Below, piece by piece: positions 54,443 to 64,000 of a stretch of DNA of 64,000 nucleotides; the stretch's first letter is position 1, and the number at the start of each line of letters is the position of its first letter. The notes beneath the pieces were generated by a model. That model saw only the letters and a program-made list of their open reading frames with translations. It did no database searches and had not been told where the DNA came from. The stretch comes from Aerobium sp039839275 (lineage in GTDB: Bacteria > Pseudomonadota > Alphaproteobacteria > Rhizobiales > Rhizobiaceae). The stretch spans positions 1,240,001 to 1,304,000 of the forward strand of contig NZ_JBDOQP010000001.1 of NCBI RefSeq assembly GCF_039839275.1. The letters run 5' to 3'. Made by a program: the position numbers and the translations under genes.

Positions 54443-54820
54443 ATGCAGACTATTCTCATTGTGATCCATCTGATGGTCGTCATCGCCCTGGTGGGGGTGG
54501 TGCTTCTGCAGCGTTCGGAAGGCGGCGGTCTCGGTATTGGCGGCGGCTCGGGCTTCATGACCGCACGGGGTGCATCGAATGCGCTGACCCGCACGACGGC
54601 AATTCTTGCTGCGGCATTCTTCGCAACCTCGCTGTCGCTGTCGCTGCTTGCGCGCTACGGCGGCAACCCGTCCGACATCTTCGACCGGATACCGACGTCG
54701 AACGAGCAGAGCGCGCCTTCCGGCAGCGGCGGCATTCTCGATGAGCTCGGCGGCGAGACCACCGAGCCGGATGCGGCACCGGCTGAACCCGCCCAGCCGC
54801 AGGTGCCGAGCGGCGACTGA
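54443..54820 (+). CDS. secG: Preprotein translocase subunit SecG
   Basis: A 125-aa auxiliary subunit of the SecYEG export channel. Two hydrophobic helices (TILIVIHLMVVIALVGVVLL, and ILAAAFFATSLSLSLLA) are separated by the family loop LLQRSEGGGLGIGGGSGFMTARG. The C-terminal ~50 residues are Pro/Glu/Ser-rich and acidic, a common alphaproteobacterial extension. GGAAGG precedes ATG 54443. A terminator follows the stop. Confidence 0.95.
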   Translation: MQTILIVIHLMVVIALVGVVLLQRSEGGGLGIGGGSGFMTARGASNALTRTTAILAAAFFATSLSLSLLARYGGNPSDIFDRIPTSNEQSAPSGSGGILDELGGETTEPDAAPAEPAQPQVPSGD

Positions 54821-54846
54821 CAGGTAGCCATCAAGAGGCTAGCCGT

Positions 54847-54871
54847 GGGCCGGCATGTGTCGGCCCTTTTT
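54847..54871 (+). terminator. Intrinsic terminator after secG
   Basis: GGGCCG (54847-54852) pairs with CGGCCC (54861-54866) around an 8-base loop and is followed directly by five T residues (54867-54871). Confidence 0.8.
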
Positions 54872-54949
54872 GTTTGTGGACTGGATAACCCGGTGGCGGA
54901 TCATTTTCCGCTGGTGGAATCAATTCGAGCAGGTTAAGCGACGACTCCC

Positions 54950-56578
<1,629 letters not shown>

Positions 56579-56635
56579 AAGTCGTACCGCCGCGTGCTCT
56601 TGTGGCGAACGCACGATCACTCTAAGACCGCGCCC

Positions 56636-57514
56636 ATGACGATCCGTTCCATCGACCACCTCGTTCTGCCGACAGGTCATCTCGACGTTGCGCGGGCACG
56701 ATTTCAGGCGCTGGGATTTACCGTGGCGCCAGAGGGGCTGCATCCGTTCGGCACGAAAAACGCTTGCGTCTATCTCGCCGACGACACCTTCATCGAGCCA
56801 TTGGCGATCGCCGACCCGCTTCTCGCGGACGCGGCTGTTGCGGCCGGAAACGTCTTCGTGGCACGCGACAGGACGTTTCGTGCCAGTCGCGGCGAAGACG
56901 GCTTCTCCGCCGTCGTCATGGCGACCGCCGATGCAGACGCCGACCACGCCGCGTTTCACGCCGCCGGCGTTTCGGCAGGCATGCGGTTGGATTTTTCCCG
57001 CGCCTATGTCGATGCCGCAGGACGGTCGAAGACCGTATCATTCCGTCTGGCATTCGCGGCTCCAACGGGCGTGGGCGATACGTTCGTCTTCACTTGCGAG
57101 CGTGTCGATGCTCCTGTCGGGGGACGCGGCGCGCTCGCCGATCATGCGAATGGTGTTGTCGGGCTGTCGCGCATCGTTGGCTGCGCGCGCGATCCGCAGG
57201 CGGTGGAGGGACTGCTCTCGATACTGGTCGGCAGGCATCCCGAAGCAGAGGACGGCGGTCTCAGCGTGGCGGCTACGAATGCTTCGATTTCCGTTCTCAC
57301 CCCGGCAGCGCTCGCTGCCCGATATCGCGTGGCACCTCAGCGGGATGCCGAACTGACCCTGCGTGGCATCGTCTACCGCGTCGCCGATCTCGGCGTGACG
57401 CAACGCGTGCTTGAGGCCAGCGGCATCGAATTCACGCGTATCGACGACCTGATCATCGTCGGGCCAGCCGACGGGCAGGGCGCCTTCTTTGGCTTCGAGG
57501 AGACCTCATCATGA
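56636..57514 (+). CDS. VOC-superfamily (glyoxalase-like) protein
   Basis: A 292-aa protein of the vicinal-oxygen-chelate fold, glyoxalase-like type. It starts IRSIDHLVLPTGHLDVARARFQALGF (first beta-alpha-beta unit, with a metal-ligand-like His), and includes NACVYLADDTFIEPLAI and a second half with HANGVVGLSRIVG. No specific substrate is known. ATG 56636 gives the family start. Its stop overlaps the kdsA ATG by 4 bases, so the genes are cotranslated. Confidence 0.8.
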   Translation: MTIRSIDHLVLPTGHLDVARARFQALGFTVAPEGLHPFGTKNACVYLADDTFIEPLAIADPLLADAAVAAGNVFVARDRTFRASRGEDGFSAVVMATADADADHAAFHAAGVSAGMRLDFSRAYVDAAGRSKTVSFRLAFAAPTGVGDTFVFTCERVDAPVGGRGALADHANGVVGLSRIVGCARDPQAVEGLLSILVGRHPEAEDGGLSVAATNASISVLTPAALAARYRVAPQRDAELTLRGIVYRVADLGVTQRVLEASGIEFTRIDDLIIVGPADGQGAFFGFEETSS

Positions 57515-58344
57515 CCGTTCCCAATGCGTCCGTGTCCGCAGGCGCCGTCACGTTCTCGAACAGCGCGCCGCTGTCGCTGATAGCAGGCCCCTGCCAGCTC
57601 GAATCGCGCCAGCACGCCTTCGACATGGCCGGCGCGCTCAAGGAGATGTGCGCGAGCCTCGGGATCGGGCTCGTCTACAAGACGTCCTTCGACAAGGCCA
57701 ACCGGACGTCGCTTTCCGGCAAGCGCGGCGCGGGCCTTGATGCGGCCATGCCAATCTTCGCGGACCTGAAGCGCGACCTCTCGCTGCCGGTGCTCACGGA
57801 CGTTCACACCGAAGAGCAATGCGCCATTGTCGCGGAGACGGTGGACATCCTGCAGATCCCCGCTTTCCTCTCGCGCCAGACCGATCTTCTGATCGCCGCG
57901 GCAAACACGGGCAAGATCGTCAACGTCAAGAAGGGCCAGTTTCTGGCTCCATGGGACATGAAGAACGTAGTTGCCAAGGTGACGGAGTCTGGCAACGCGA
58001 ATGTGTTGGTGACGGAGCGTGGTGCGTCGTTCGGCTACAACACGCTGGTGTCCGACATGCGCGCGCTGCCGATCATGGCGGGGTTCGGCGCACCGGTTAT
58101 CTTCGACGCCACCCACTCGGTCCAGCAACCGGGCGGGCAGGGGGGCTCGAGCGGCGGTGACCGCCGGTTCGTGGAGACGCTGGCGCGCGCTGCCGTGGCA
58201 GTCGGCGTGGCAGGAATTTTCATCGAAACGCACCAGGATCCCGACAACGCGCCTTCCGACGGCCCCAACATGGTGCCATTGAAGGACATGCCCCGGCTGA
58301 TCGAGACGCTGATGGCTTTTGATGAAGTAGCCAAACGCACCTGA
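57511..58344 (+). CDS. kdsA: 3-deoxy-8-phosphooctulonate synthase (class II)
   Basis: A 277-aa enzyme that joins phosphoenolpyruvate and arabinose-5-phosphate to Kdo-8-phosphate for lipopolysaccharide. Motifs are LIAGPCQLESRQ, YKTSFDKANRTSLSGKRGAGL and FDATHSVQQPGGQGGSSGGDR. The Cys in GPCQLES marks the metal-dependent class II type, where E. coli KdsA has Asn. It overlaps the VOC gene by 4 bases (ATGA). Its presence implies a Kdo-containing outer membrane. Confidence 0.96.
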   Translation: MTVPNASVSAGAVTFSNSAPLSLIAGPCQLESRQHAFDMAGALKEMCASLGIGLVYKTSFDKANRTSLSGKRGAGLDAAMPIFADLKRDLSLPVLTDVHTEEQCAIVAETVDILQIPAFLSRQTDLLIAAANTGKIVNVKKGQFLAPWDMKNVVAKVTESGNANVLVTERGASFGYNTLVSDMRALPIMAGFGAPVIFDATHSVQQPGGQGGSSGGDRRFVETLARAAVAVGVAGIFIETHQDPDNAPSDGPNMVPLKDMPRLIETLMAFDEVAKRT

Positions 58345-58415
58345 TCGCTCCGGAACTTCGCGACGCGTTCCTCATTGTCATGGAACACGGGGTGCGAAAC
58401 GAAAAGGAGCGAACC

Positions 58416-58781
58416 ATGGCCACTGCAACAGGGCATACGGAAGCCATCCAGGCCTCGCGCGTCATCGGCACCGAGGTCTACAACACCGAAGGCGAGCATA
58501 TCGGGTCGATCGAGGATGTGATGCTGGACAAGACGACGAACAACATCATGTTCGCCGTCATCGGTTTCGGCGGTTTCCTCGGCATCGGCGAGAAATTCCA
58601 TGCGATTCCATGGTCTTCGCTTGACTACGAACCAGCCCGGGGTGGCTATGTGGTGCCATTCACCAAGGATCAGCTCAAGGCTGCACCCGCCCATGACATC
58701 AACGAACTGACGGGCGGCGATGGGACCAAGGTCCGTGACGCTTCCTACAGCTACTACAAGGTCCCGCCTTACTGGGTGTGA
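58416..58781 (+). CDS. PRC-barrel domain protein
   Basis: A 121-aa protein with one PRC-barrel domain: IQASRVIGTEVYNTEGEHIGSIEDVMLDKTTNNIMFAVIGFGGFLGIGEKFHAIPW, given here as overlapping stretches VIGTEVYNTEG, IGSIEDVMLD, FGGFLGIGEK and HAIPWSSLDY. Such proteins are common in rhizobia and their role is unclear. AAGGAG precedes ATG 58416. It stands between kdsA and eno with its own terminator, so it is probably a single-gene unit. Confidence 0.85.
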   Translation: MATATGHTEAIQASRVIGTEVYNTEGEHIGSIEDVMLDKTTNNIMFAVIGFGGFLGIGEKFHAIPWSSLDYEPARGGYVVPFTKDQLKAAPAHDINELTGGDGTKVRDASYSYYKVPPYWV

Positions 58782-58804
58782 CGGCTACTATCTAGATCAT
58801 CTGA

Positions 58805-58834
58805 AGGGCCTCGCGGCATGACGCGGGGCCCTTT
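58805..58834 (+). terminator. Terminator after the PRC-barrel gene
   Basis: AGGGCCTCGC (58805-58814) pairs with 58823-58832 with one G-T pair, across an 8-base loop, followed by TT and a T-containing tail. Confidence 0.65.
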
Positions 58835-58922
58835 CTGCTATTGTCCACGCAGATTGCCTCTTGCCCAGCCTTTCGCTAAGACGGCGGCGACCTCGTCATC
58901 CTGCATCGAAGGGACAACAGCC

Positions 58923-60197
58923 ATGACCGCAATCATCGACATTATCGGCCGCGAAATACTCGACAGCCGCGGCAATCCGACCGTCGAGGTCGACGTGGTT
59001 CTGGAAGATGGCTCGATGGGGCGCGCTGCTGTGCCCTCAGGCGCGTCCACAGGCGCGCATGAGGCGGTGGAACTGCGCGACGGTGGGGCGCGCTATCTGG
59101 GCAAGGGCGTGATGAGCGCCGTGGATGCAGTCAATGGTGAGCTCTTCGAGGCGATCGGCGGGCTCGACGCCGAAAACCAGATGCAGATCGACCGCGCGAT
59201 GATCGAGCTCGACGGAACTGCCAACAAAAGCCGGCTCGGCGCCAACGCCATTCTCGGCGTGTCGCTCGCCGTTGCGAAAGCTGCCGCAGAGGCGTCGTCA
59301 CTGCCGCTCTACCGCTACGTCGGCGGTGCCGCCGCCCATGTCCTGCCCGTACCGATGATGAATATCGTCAATGGCGGTGCCCATGCCGACAATCCGATCG
59401 ATTTCCAGGAATTCATGATCATGCCGGTCGGCGCGGAATCGTTTCGTGAGGGGCTGCGCTGGGGTGCGGAGATCTTCCACACGCTGAAGAAGGGCCTGAA
59501 AGACGCCGGCCACAACACCAATGTCGGCGACGAGGGGGGCTTTGCGCCCAACCTGAAGAGTGCACAGGCGGCGCTCGACTTCGTCATGGCCTCGATCGAG
59601 AAGGCGGGCTACACGCCTGGCGAGCAGATCGGCATCGCGCTCGACTGCGCGGCGACCGAATTCTTCAAGGACGGCAACTACGTCTATGAAGGCGAAAAGA
59701 AGACGCGCGATCCGAAGGCGCAGGCCAAGTACCTCGCCAAGCTTGCCGCCGATTATCCCATCATCTCTATCGAGGACGGCATGGCCGAGGACGACTGGGA
59801 GGGCTGGAAGATGCTGACGGACCTGGCCGGCGACAAGGTACAGCTCGTGGGAGACGACCTGTTCGTCACCAATTCGGCGCGGCTCAAGGACGGCATCCGC
59901 ATGGGCGTTGCCAACTCGATCCTCGTCAAGGTCAACCAGATCGGGACGCTCACGGAGACGCTCGATGCCGTCGCGACTGCCCACAAGGCATCCTACACGG
60001 CGGTGATGTCGCATCGCTCCGGTGAGACCGAGGATTCCACCATCGCCGATCTGGCGGTGGCCACCAATTGCGGGCAGATCAAAACCGGATCGCTTGCCCG
60101 CTCGGACCGGCTTGCCAAGTACAACCAGCTCCTGCGCATCGAGGAAGAACTGGGCCGCAGCGCCCGCTACGCCGGCAGGGACATCCTCAAGGCGTGA
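58923..60197 (+). CDS. eno: Enolase
   Basis: A 424-aa glycolytic enzyme converting 2-phosphoglycerate to phosphoenolpyruvate. Motifs are IIGREILDSRGNPTVEVDV, PSGASTGAHEAVELRDG, MNIVNGGAHADNPIDFQEFMI, NVGDEGGFAPNL, IISIEDGMAEDDWEGW (Mg ligands) and VSHRSGETEDSTIADLAV-type MSHRSGETEDSTIADL with the catalytic Lys stretch VKVNQIGTLTET. ATG 58923 is the family start; the upstream open codons back to 58818 are not conserved. Confidence 0.97.
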   Translation: MTAIIDIIGREILDSRGNPTVEVDVVLEDGSMGRAAVPSGASTGAHEAVELRDGGARYLGKGVMSAVDAVNGELFEAIGGLDAENQMQIDRAMIELDGTANKSRLGANAILGVSLAVAKAAAEASSLPLYRYVGGAAAHVLPVPMMNIVNGGAHADNPIDFQEFMIMPVGAESFREGLRWGAEIFHTLKKGLKDAGHNTNVGDEGGFAPNLKSAQAALDFVMASIEKAGYTPGEQIGIALDCAATEFFKDGNYVYEGEKKTRDPKAQAKYLAKLAADYPIISIEDGMAEDDWEGWKMLTDLAGDKVQLVGDDLFVTNSARLKDGIRMGVANSILVKVNQIGTLTETLDAVATAHKASYTAVMSHRSGETEDSTIADLAVATNCGQIKTGSLARSDRLAKYNQLLRIEEELGRSARYAGRDILKA

Positions 60198-60228
60198 AAT
60201 TTCTGCGCTTGAGATGGACGATTTTGCG

Positions 60229-60256
60229 AGGGGCGGTTGCGGCGGTAACCGCCCCT
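60229..60256 (+). terminator. Hairpin after eno, likely terminator
   Basis: AGGGGCGGTT (60229-60238) pairs perfectly with 60247-60256 across an 8-base loop. It is 32 bp after the eno stop; the trailing T run is short. Confidence 0.55.
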
Positions 60257-60307
60257 TAAGCATGATGGTGTCAGATATGGCGATTGTATCCGAGTATCGC
60301 GTCAGCC

Positions 60308-60631
60308 ATGTGGACCCGTCAGCATAAAAAGAGAAACACCGGCGCGCTGATCGTGCCGGCGATTGCCGTCGTCTTCCTTTCGTATTTCGGCTTCCACGCC
60401 TTCAACGGCGAGTACGGGATCTATTCCAAGCACCAGCTCGAAGGCCGCGTCGCGGTGCTCGAAGCTGAACTCGCAGGCGTCACCGCCACGCGAATCGAAC
60501 TGGAAGAGCGGGTCAAGCTGCTGCATGATGGAACGCTGGAGAAGGACATGCTCGACGAACATGCCCGCTACTCCCTCAATCTTGCGCTGCCCGACGAGGT
60601 CATCATCATGAGGCCCGTCGCCGGCGATTAA
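60308..60631 (+). CDS. DivIC/FtsB-family septum formation initiator protein
   Basis: A 107-aa bitopic membrane protein: a short cytoplasmic basic start (WTRQHKKRNTG), one helix (LIVPAIAVVFLSYFGFHAF), the family motif NGEYGIYSKHQLEGRVAVLEAEL leading into a coiled coil (~45-75), and LEKDMLDEHARYSLNLALPDEVII. FtsB/DivIC proteins link FtsL and FtsQ at the division site. ATG 60308 is chosen over an open ATG at 60284. Gene order eno-DivIC-pdhA is usual in this group. Confidence 0.88.
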   Translation: MWTRQHKKRNTGALIVPAIAVVFLSYFGFHAFNGEYGIYSKHQLEGRVAVLEAELAGVTATRIELEERVKLLHDGTLEKDMLDEHARYSLNLALPDEVIIMRPVAGD

Positions 60632-60689
60632 CCGACTTCGAGTTAATCGCTCAATTCCCCTGCAATTAGAGTTGCTTATGCGCATGCGA

Positions 60690-60711
60690 GCCATGCGTTT
60701 TTCCGCATGGC
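60690..60711. promoter_or_regulatory. Perfect dyad upstream of pdhA
   Basis: GCCATGCG (60690-60697) and CGCATGGC (60704-60711) form a perfect 8-bp inverted repeat around TTTTTC, about 95 bp before pdhA. Overlapping CGCATGCG-like bases precede it. It could be an operator or a weak terminator for the DivIC-like gene. Confidence 0.3.
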
Positions 60712-60805
60712 GGATCGATGCGGCTCATGCTAGCCTTTTCATGCAAATGGGAGGCGTCAAGCGTCCCCGAGTCCGCCAGGGACGCGTGAAGCAAGGGAGC
60801 GAACG

Positions 60806-61861
60806 ATGGCGACAGCCGCCAGGAAAACATCCGCCAAATCCAAGGCGGATGGCAAAGCCCAGCCAACCGTGAAGACGCCGCCGCCGGCCAAGTTCTCCAA
60901 GGAGGACGAACTCAAGGCGTATCGCGGTATGCTCTTGATCCGCCGCTTCGAAGAAAAGGCCGGGCAACTCTACGGCATGGGTTTCATCGGCGGTTTCTGC
61001 CATCTCTATATCGGCCAGGAAGCGGTCGTGACCGGCATGTCGATGGCGATCAAGGACGGCGACCAGATGATCACCGCCTATCGCGATCATGGCCATATGC
61101 TGGCGATGGACATGTCCGCCCGTGGCGTCATGGCCGAGTTGACGGGTCGCCGTGGAGGGTACTCCAAGGGCAAGGGCGGCTCGATGCACATGTTCTCCAA
61201 GGAGAAGAACTTCTACGGCGGCCACGGCATCGTCGGCGCCCAGGTGTCGCTGGGCACCGGGCTGGCTTTCGCCAACCGCTATCGCGGCAACGACAATGTT
61301 TCGCTGACGTTCTTCGGCGACGGCGCGGCCAATCAGGGCCAGGTATACGAGAGCTTCAACATGGCCTCGCTGTGGAAGCTTCCGATCATCTACATCATTG
61401 AAAACAACCGCTATGCGATGGGCACCGCCGTGGCGCGCTCGTCGGCGGAGACGGATTTCTCGCATCGCGGCCTGTCCTTCCGCATTCCAGGGATACAGGT
61501 CGATGGCATGGACGTGCGCGCGGTGCGCAGCGCCAGCGACATGGCGCTGGAGTGGTGCCGCGCCGGCAATGGTCCGATCATCCTGGAAATGCAGACCTAC
61601 CGCTATCGCGGCCATTCGATGTCGGACCCGGCAAAGTACCGGTCCAAGGACGAGGTCCAGAAGATGCGCTCGGAGCATGACCCCATCGAGCAGGTCAAGG
61701 CGCGCCTTCTGGAAGCCAAATGGGCAACGGAAGACGAGTTGAAGGCGATCGACAAGGAGGTGCGTGACGTGGTGGCGGACGCGGCCGACTTCGCCCAGAC
61801 CGATCCCGAGCCCGATCCGTCGGAACTGTGGACCGACATCTATCTCGAGGCCGCCGAGTGA
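60806..61861 (+). CDS. pdhA: Pyruvate dehydrogenase E1 component, alpha subunit
   Basis: A 351-aa thiamine-diphosphate enzyme subunit that decarboxylates pyruvate. The N-terminus is Ala/Lys/Pro-rich (~1-35). Core motifs are LLIRRFEEKAGQLYGMGFIGGFCHLYIGQEA, the phosphate and metal-binding GDGAANQGQVYESFNMA...IENN, and the RYRGHSMSDPAKYRSKDE loop; the first and last are given for recognition. Alphaproteobacterial PDH is of the alpha2beta2 E1 type, unlike the single-chain E1 of E. coli. It is 137 bp ahead of pdhB. Confidence 0.96.
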   Translation: MATAARKTSAKSKADGKAQPTVKTPPPAKFSKEDELKAYRGMLLIRRFEEKAGQLYGMGFIGGFCHLYIGQEAVVTGMSMAIKDGDQMITAYRDHGHMLAMDMSARGVMAELTGRRGGYSKGKGGSMHMFSKEKNFYGGHGIVGAQVSLGTGLAFANRYRGNDNVSLTFFGDGAANQGQVYESFNMASLWKLPIIYIIENNRYAMGTAVARSSAETDFSHRGLSFRIPGIQVDGMDVRAVRSASDMALEWCRAGNGPIILEMQTYRYRGHSMSDPAKYRSKDEVQKMRSEHDPIEQVKARLLEAKWATEDELKAIDKEVRDVVADAADFAQTDPEPDPSELWTDIYLEAAE

Positions 61862-61998
61862 CGGTTCGCATGCGCGGGTGTGTGGCAGAACTCCTGCCCG
61901 CGCCCCTGCATCGAGCTTCGTCATTCAAGGCGCTGACTTAAAGACTTCAATCGAGCGCGCGCCAAGGCAGCGAAGCTCCTCGGAGGAAACGAAAAAAG

Positions 61999-63402
61999 AT
62001 GCCAGTCGAGATACTCATGCCAGCCCTTTCCCCGACGATGGAGGAGGGCAACCTGTCAAAATGGTTGAAGAAGGAGGGCGACAAGGTCGCCCCCGGCGAC
62101 GTGATTGCCGAGATCGAGACCGACAAGGCAACGATGGAGGTCGAAGCCGTCGACGAAGGCACGTTGGGCAAAATCCTCGTGGCCGAGGGTTCGGAGGGCG
62201 TGAAGGTCAACACGCCGATCGCCGTGCTGCTCCAGGAGGGTGAAGACGCCAGCGCAGTGGAGAAGGCGGAGCCCAAGGTGCCTGCGCCAGCAGCCGACGA
62301 CGCCGGTGGCAAGGGCCGCAAGGCAGAGGAAGAGCCGAGCGCGAAGAAGGACGCGACAGTGCCTGCAGCGCCGAAGCTCGAGGTCGCTGCCGACCCCGAC
62401 ATTCCCGAGGGCACCGAGATGGTGCCGACCACGGTGCGCGAAGCATTGCGCGATGCCATGGCGGAAGAGATGCGCCGTGACGAGAAGGTATTCGTCATGG
62501 GCGAGGAGGTCGCCGAGTACCAGGGCGCCTACAAGATCACGCAGGGGCTGCTGCAGGAATTCGGCGCGCGCCGCGTCGTCGATACGCCGATTACCGAGCA
62601 TGGCTTTGCCGGCGTCGGAGTGGGCGCGGCGATGGCCGGGCTTCGGCCAATCGTGGAGTTCATGACCTTCAACTTCGCCATGCAGGCCATCGACCAGATC
62701 GTCAACTCCGCGGCGAAGACGCTCTATATGGCTGGCGGCCAGATGGGTGCGCCGATGGTGTTCCGCGGTCCCAACGGCGCGGCTGCCCGCGTCGCCGCTC
62801 AGCACTCGCAGTGCTACGCTGCCTGGTACAGCCACATACCGGGGCTGAAGGTGGTGATGCCATACACCGCCGCGGACGCGAAGGGACTGCTAAAGGCGGC
62901 AATCCGCGATCCGAACCCGGTGATCTTCCTCGAAAACGAAATCCTCTACGGCCAGACCTTCGACGTTCCGAAGCTGGACGATTTCGTGCTGCCGATCGGC
63001 AAGGCGCGCATCCACAAGAAGGGCAAGGACGCCACGATCGTCTCGTTCGGCATCGGCATGACCTATGTGGTCAAGGCCGAAGCGGAACTGCGTGAAATGG
63101 GCCTCGACGTCGAGATCATCGACCTGCGCACGATCCGGCCGCTCGATTTCGACACCGTCATCGCTTCGGTCAAGAAGACCAACCGCCTGGTGGTGGTCGA
63201 GGAAGGTTTCCCGCAATCGTCGGTGGGCGACCATATCGCCAGCCAGGTCATGCAGCGGGCCTTCGACCATCTCGACGCCCCGGTCATCACCATCGCGGGC
63301 AAGGACGTGCCGATGCCATACGCAGCCAATCTGGAGAAGCTGGCGCTGCCGAACGTCGGCGAAGTGGTCGAGGCGGTCAAGGCCGTCACCTACCGCACCT
63401 GA
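61999..63402 (+). CDS. pdhB: Pyruvate dehydrogenase E1 component, beta subunit, with lipoyl domain
   Basis: A 467-aa protein. Residues 1-80 are a lipoyl domain (MPALSPTMEEGNL; lipoyl Lys in ETDKATMEVE), followed by a Pro/Ala/Lys/Glu linker (~85-135), then the E1 beta core from TTVREALRDAMAEEM with VFVMGEEVAEYQGAYKITQGL, DTPITEHGFAGVGVGAAMAG, LENEILYG and EEGFPQSSVGDHIA. Fusion of a lipoyl domain onto E1 beta is known in rhizobia and related alphaproteobacteria. It lies 14 bp before pdhC. Confidence 0.96.
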   Translation: MPVEILMPALSPTMEEGNLSKWLKKEGDKVAPGDVIAEIETDKATMEVEAVDEGTLGKILVAEGSEGVKVNTPIAVLLQEGEDASAVEKAEPKVPAPAADDAGGKGRKAEEEPSAKKDATVPAAPKLEVAADPDIPEGTEMVPTTVREALRDAMAEEMRRDEKVFVMGEEVAEYQGAYKITQGLLQEFGARRVVDTPITEHGFAGVGVGAAMAGLRPIVEFMTFNFAMQAIDQIVNSAAKTLYMAGGQMGAPMVFRGPNGAAARVAAQHSQCYAAWYSHIPGLKVVMPYTAADAKGLLKAAIRDPNPVIFLENEILYGQTFDVPKLDDFVLPIGKARIHKKGKDATIVSFGIGMTYVVKAEAELREMGLDVEIIDLRTIRPLDFDTVIASVKKTNRLVVVEEGFPQSSVGDHIASQVMQRAFDHLDAPVITIAGKDVPMPYAANLEKLALPNVGEVVEAVKAVTYRT

Positions 63403-63416
63403 GGGAGGGCGCACCG

Positions 63417-64000
63417 ATGCCGATCGAAATCACAATGCCCGCCCTTTCGCCGACGATGGAAGAGGGCAATCTCGCCAAATGGCTGGTCAAGGAAGGCGAC
63501 GCTGTCGCACCGGGCGATGTCATCGCCGAGATCGAGACCGACAAGGCCACGATGGAAGTCGAGGCGGTCGACGAAGGGACCGTCGCCAAAATCGTCGTTC
63601 CCGCGGGTACCGAAGGCGTCAAGGTCAATGCGCTGATCGCGATACTCGCCGAGGAAGGCGAGGACGTCGCTGCTGCCGCAAAGGGCGATGGCGCGAAGGC
63701 GAAGGCTGAACCGGCGAAATCGGAAGCGGCTGAGAAACCGGCTAAGCAAGTTCCGGAACCGACAAAGCAAGCTCCATCGTCCAGCAGCCAATCGACTGCA
63801 GCGTCCGCGCCTGCGGTCACCAATGGCGAGCGGATATTCGCCTCGCCGCTCGCCCGCCGCATCGCCAAGGATGCCGGCGTCGACATTGCCGCCGTTGCCG
63901 GTTCCGGCCCCAGAGGGCGCGTGGTCAAGGCGGATGTGGAGGCTGCAGTCGCCGGCGGTGGCGCCAAACCGGCCTCGGCGAAGGCCGAGGCACAGGCCCC
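63417..64000 (+). CDS. pdhC: Pyruvate dehydrogenase E2 (dihydrolipoamide acetyltransferase), partial
   Basis: The first ~194 residues of E2; the catalytic domain is beyond the window. Residues 1-80 are a lipoyl domain (MPALSPTMEEGNL; ETDKATMEVE), then an Ala/Pro/Lys linker (~83-135), and the E1/E3-binding domain IFASPLARRIAKDAGVDIAAVAGSGPRGRVVKADVE-type stretch (~140-175: ASPLARRIAKDAG, GSGPRGRVVKADV). ATG 63417 follows GAGGGAGGGC. The lipoyl domain is nearly the same as that on pdhB. Confidence 0.95.
   Translation, partial: MPIEITMPALSPTMEEGNLAKWLVKEGDAVAPGDVIAEIETDKATMEVEAVDEGTVAKIVVPAGTEGVKVNALIAILAEEGEDVAAAAKGDGAKAKAEPAKSEAAEKPAKQVPEPTKQAPSSSSQSTAASAPAVTNGERIFASPLARRIAKDAGVDIAAVAGSGPRGRVVKADVEAAVAGGGAKPASAKAEAQA

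Overview
The window is a continuous stretch of a GC-rich alphaproteobacterial chromosome. It most likely comes from the Hyphomicrobiales (Rhizobiales), near Mesorhizobium, Nitratireductor, Chelativorans or Brucella. Evidence is the rhizobial gene order (glnB-glnA; recG / sdhE-mfd; trpD-trpC-moaC-moeA; tpiA, secG, pyrG, kdsA, eno, DivIC-like, pdhABC), families typical of the order (BA14K, IalB, phosphatidylcholine synthase, ATP12 chaperone) and LexA boxes of the alphaproteobacterial GTTC-N7-GTTC type. I see no transposase, phage gene, CRISPR array, rRNA or plasmid function. Nearly all of it is core genome.

Layout. 1-3.1 kb: end of an EamA permease, an ATP12-type assembly factor, and glnB-glnA behind a sigma54 promoter. 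3.2-6.3 kb: NAD(P)HX repair enzyme, a DUF72 protein and an AT-rich UDG-like gene that looks imported. 6.3-10.5 kb: uvrA and ssb diverge from an 806-bp gap holding two LexA-type boxes and a candidate structured RNA. 10.5-16.3 kb: GyrI-like protein, DUF4168 protein, MarC protein, gyrA, a 44-aa membrane peptide, coaD. 16.3-19.6 kb: two cyclophilins and queA-tgt (queuosine). 19.7-25.2 kb: a tight four-gene set (ATP-grasp ligase, alpha-E, transglutaminase-like, Anbu protease), then a PLP decarboxylase. 25.2-34 kb: BA14K protein, tRNA-Lys, CcdA, EamA, recG, sdhE, mfd and a palindromic repeat. 34-42.4 kb: DsbA-like protein, peptide-binding protein, IalB, HspQ, AEC carrier, UbiH-like hydroxylase, phosphatidylcholine synthase, quinone reductase. 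42.5-48 kb: a BMP-type (purine nucleoside-like) ABC importer and a GST. 48-53.4 kb (minus strand): PpiD-trpD-trpC-moaC-moeA. 53.5-64 kb: tpiA, secG, pyrG, a VOC protein, kdsA, a PRC-barrel protein, eno, a DivIC-like protein and pdhA-pdhB-pdhC, the last cut by the window end.

How the parts work together. The window carries nitrogen signalling, DNA repair under probable SOS control, lower glycolysis joined to pyruvate dehydrogenase, tryptophan and molybdopterin synthesis, and envelope maintenance. The least understood part is the 19.8-23.7 kb cluster. It pairs a predicted amide-bond-forming ATP-grasp enzyme with a cysteine transglutaminase-like enzyme and a proteasome-like Anbu protease, which suggests a peptide-tagging or peptide-processing system whose substrate is unknown.
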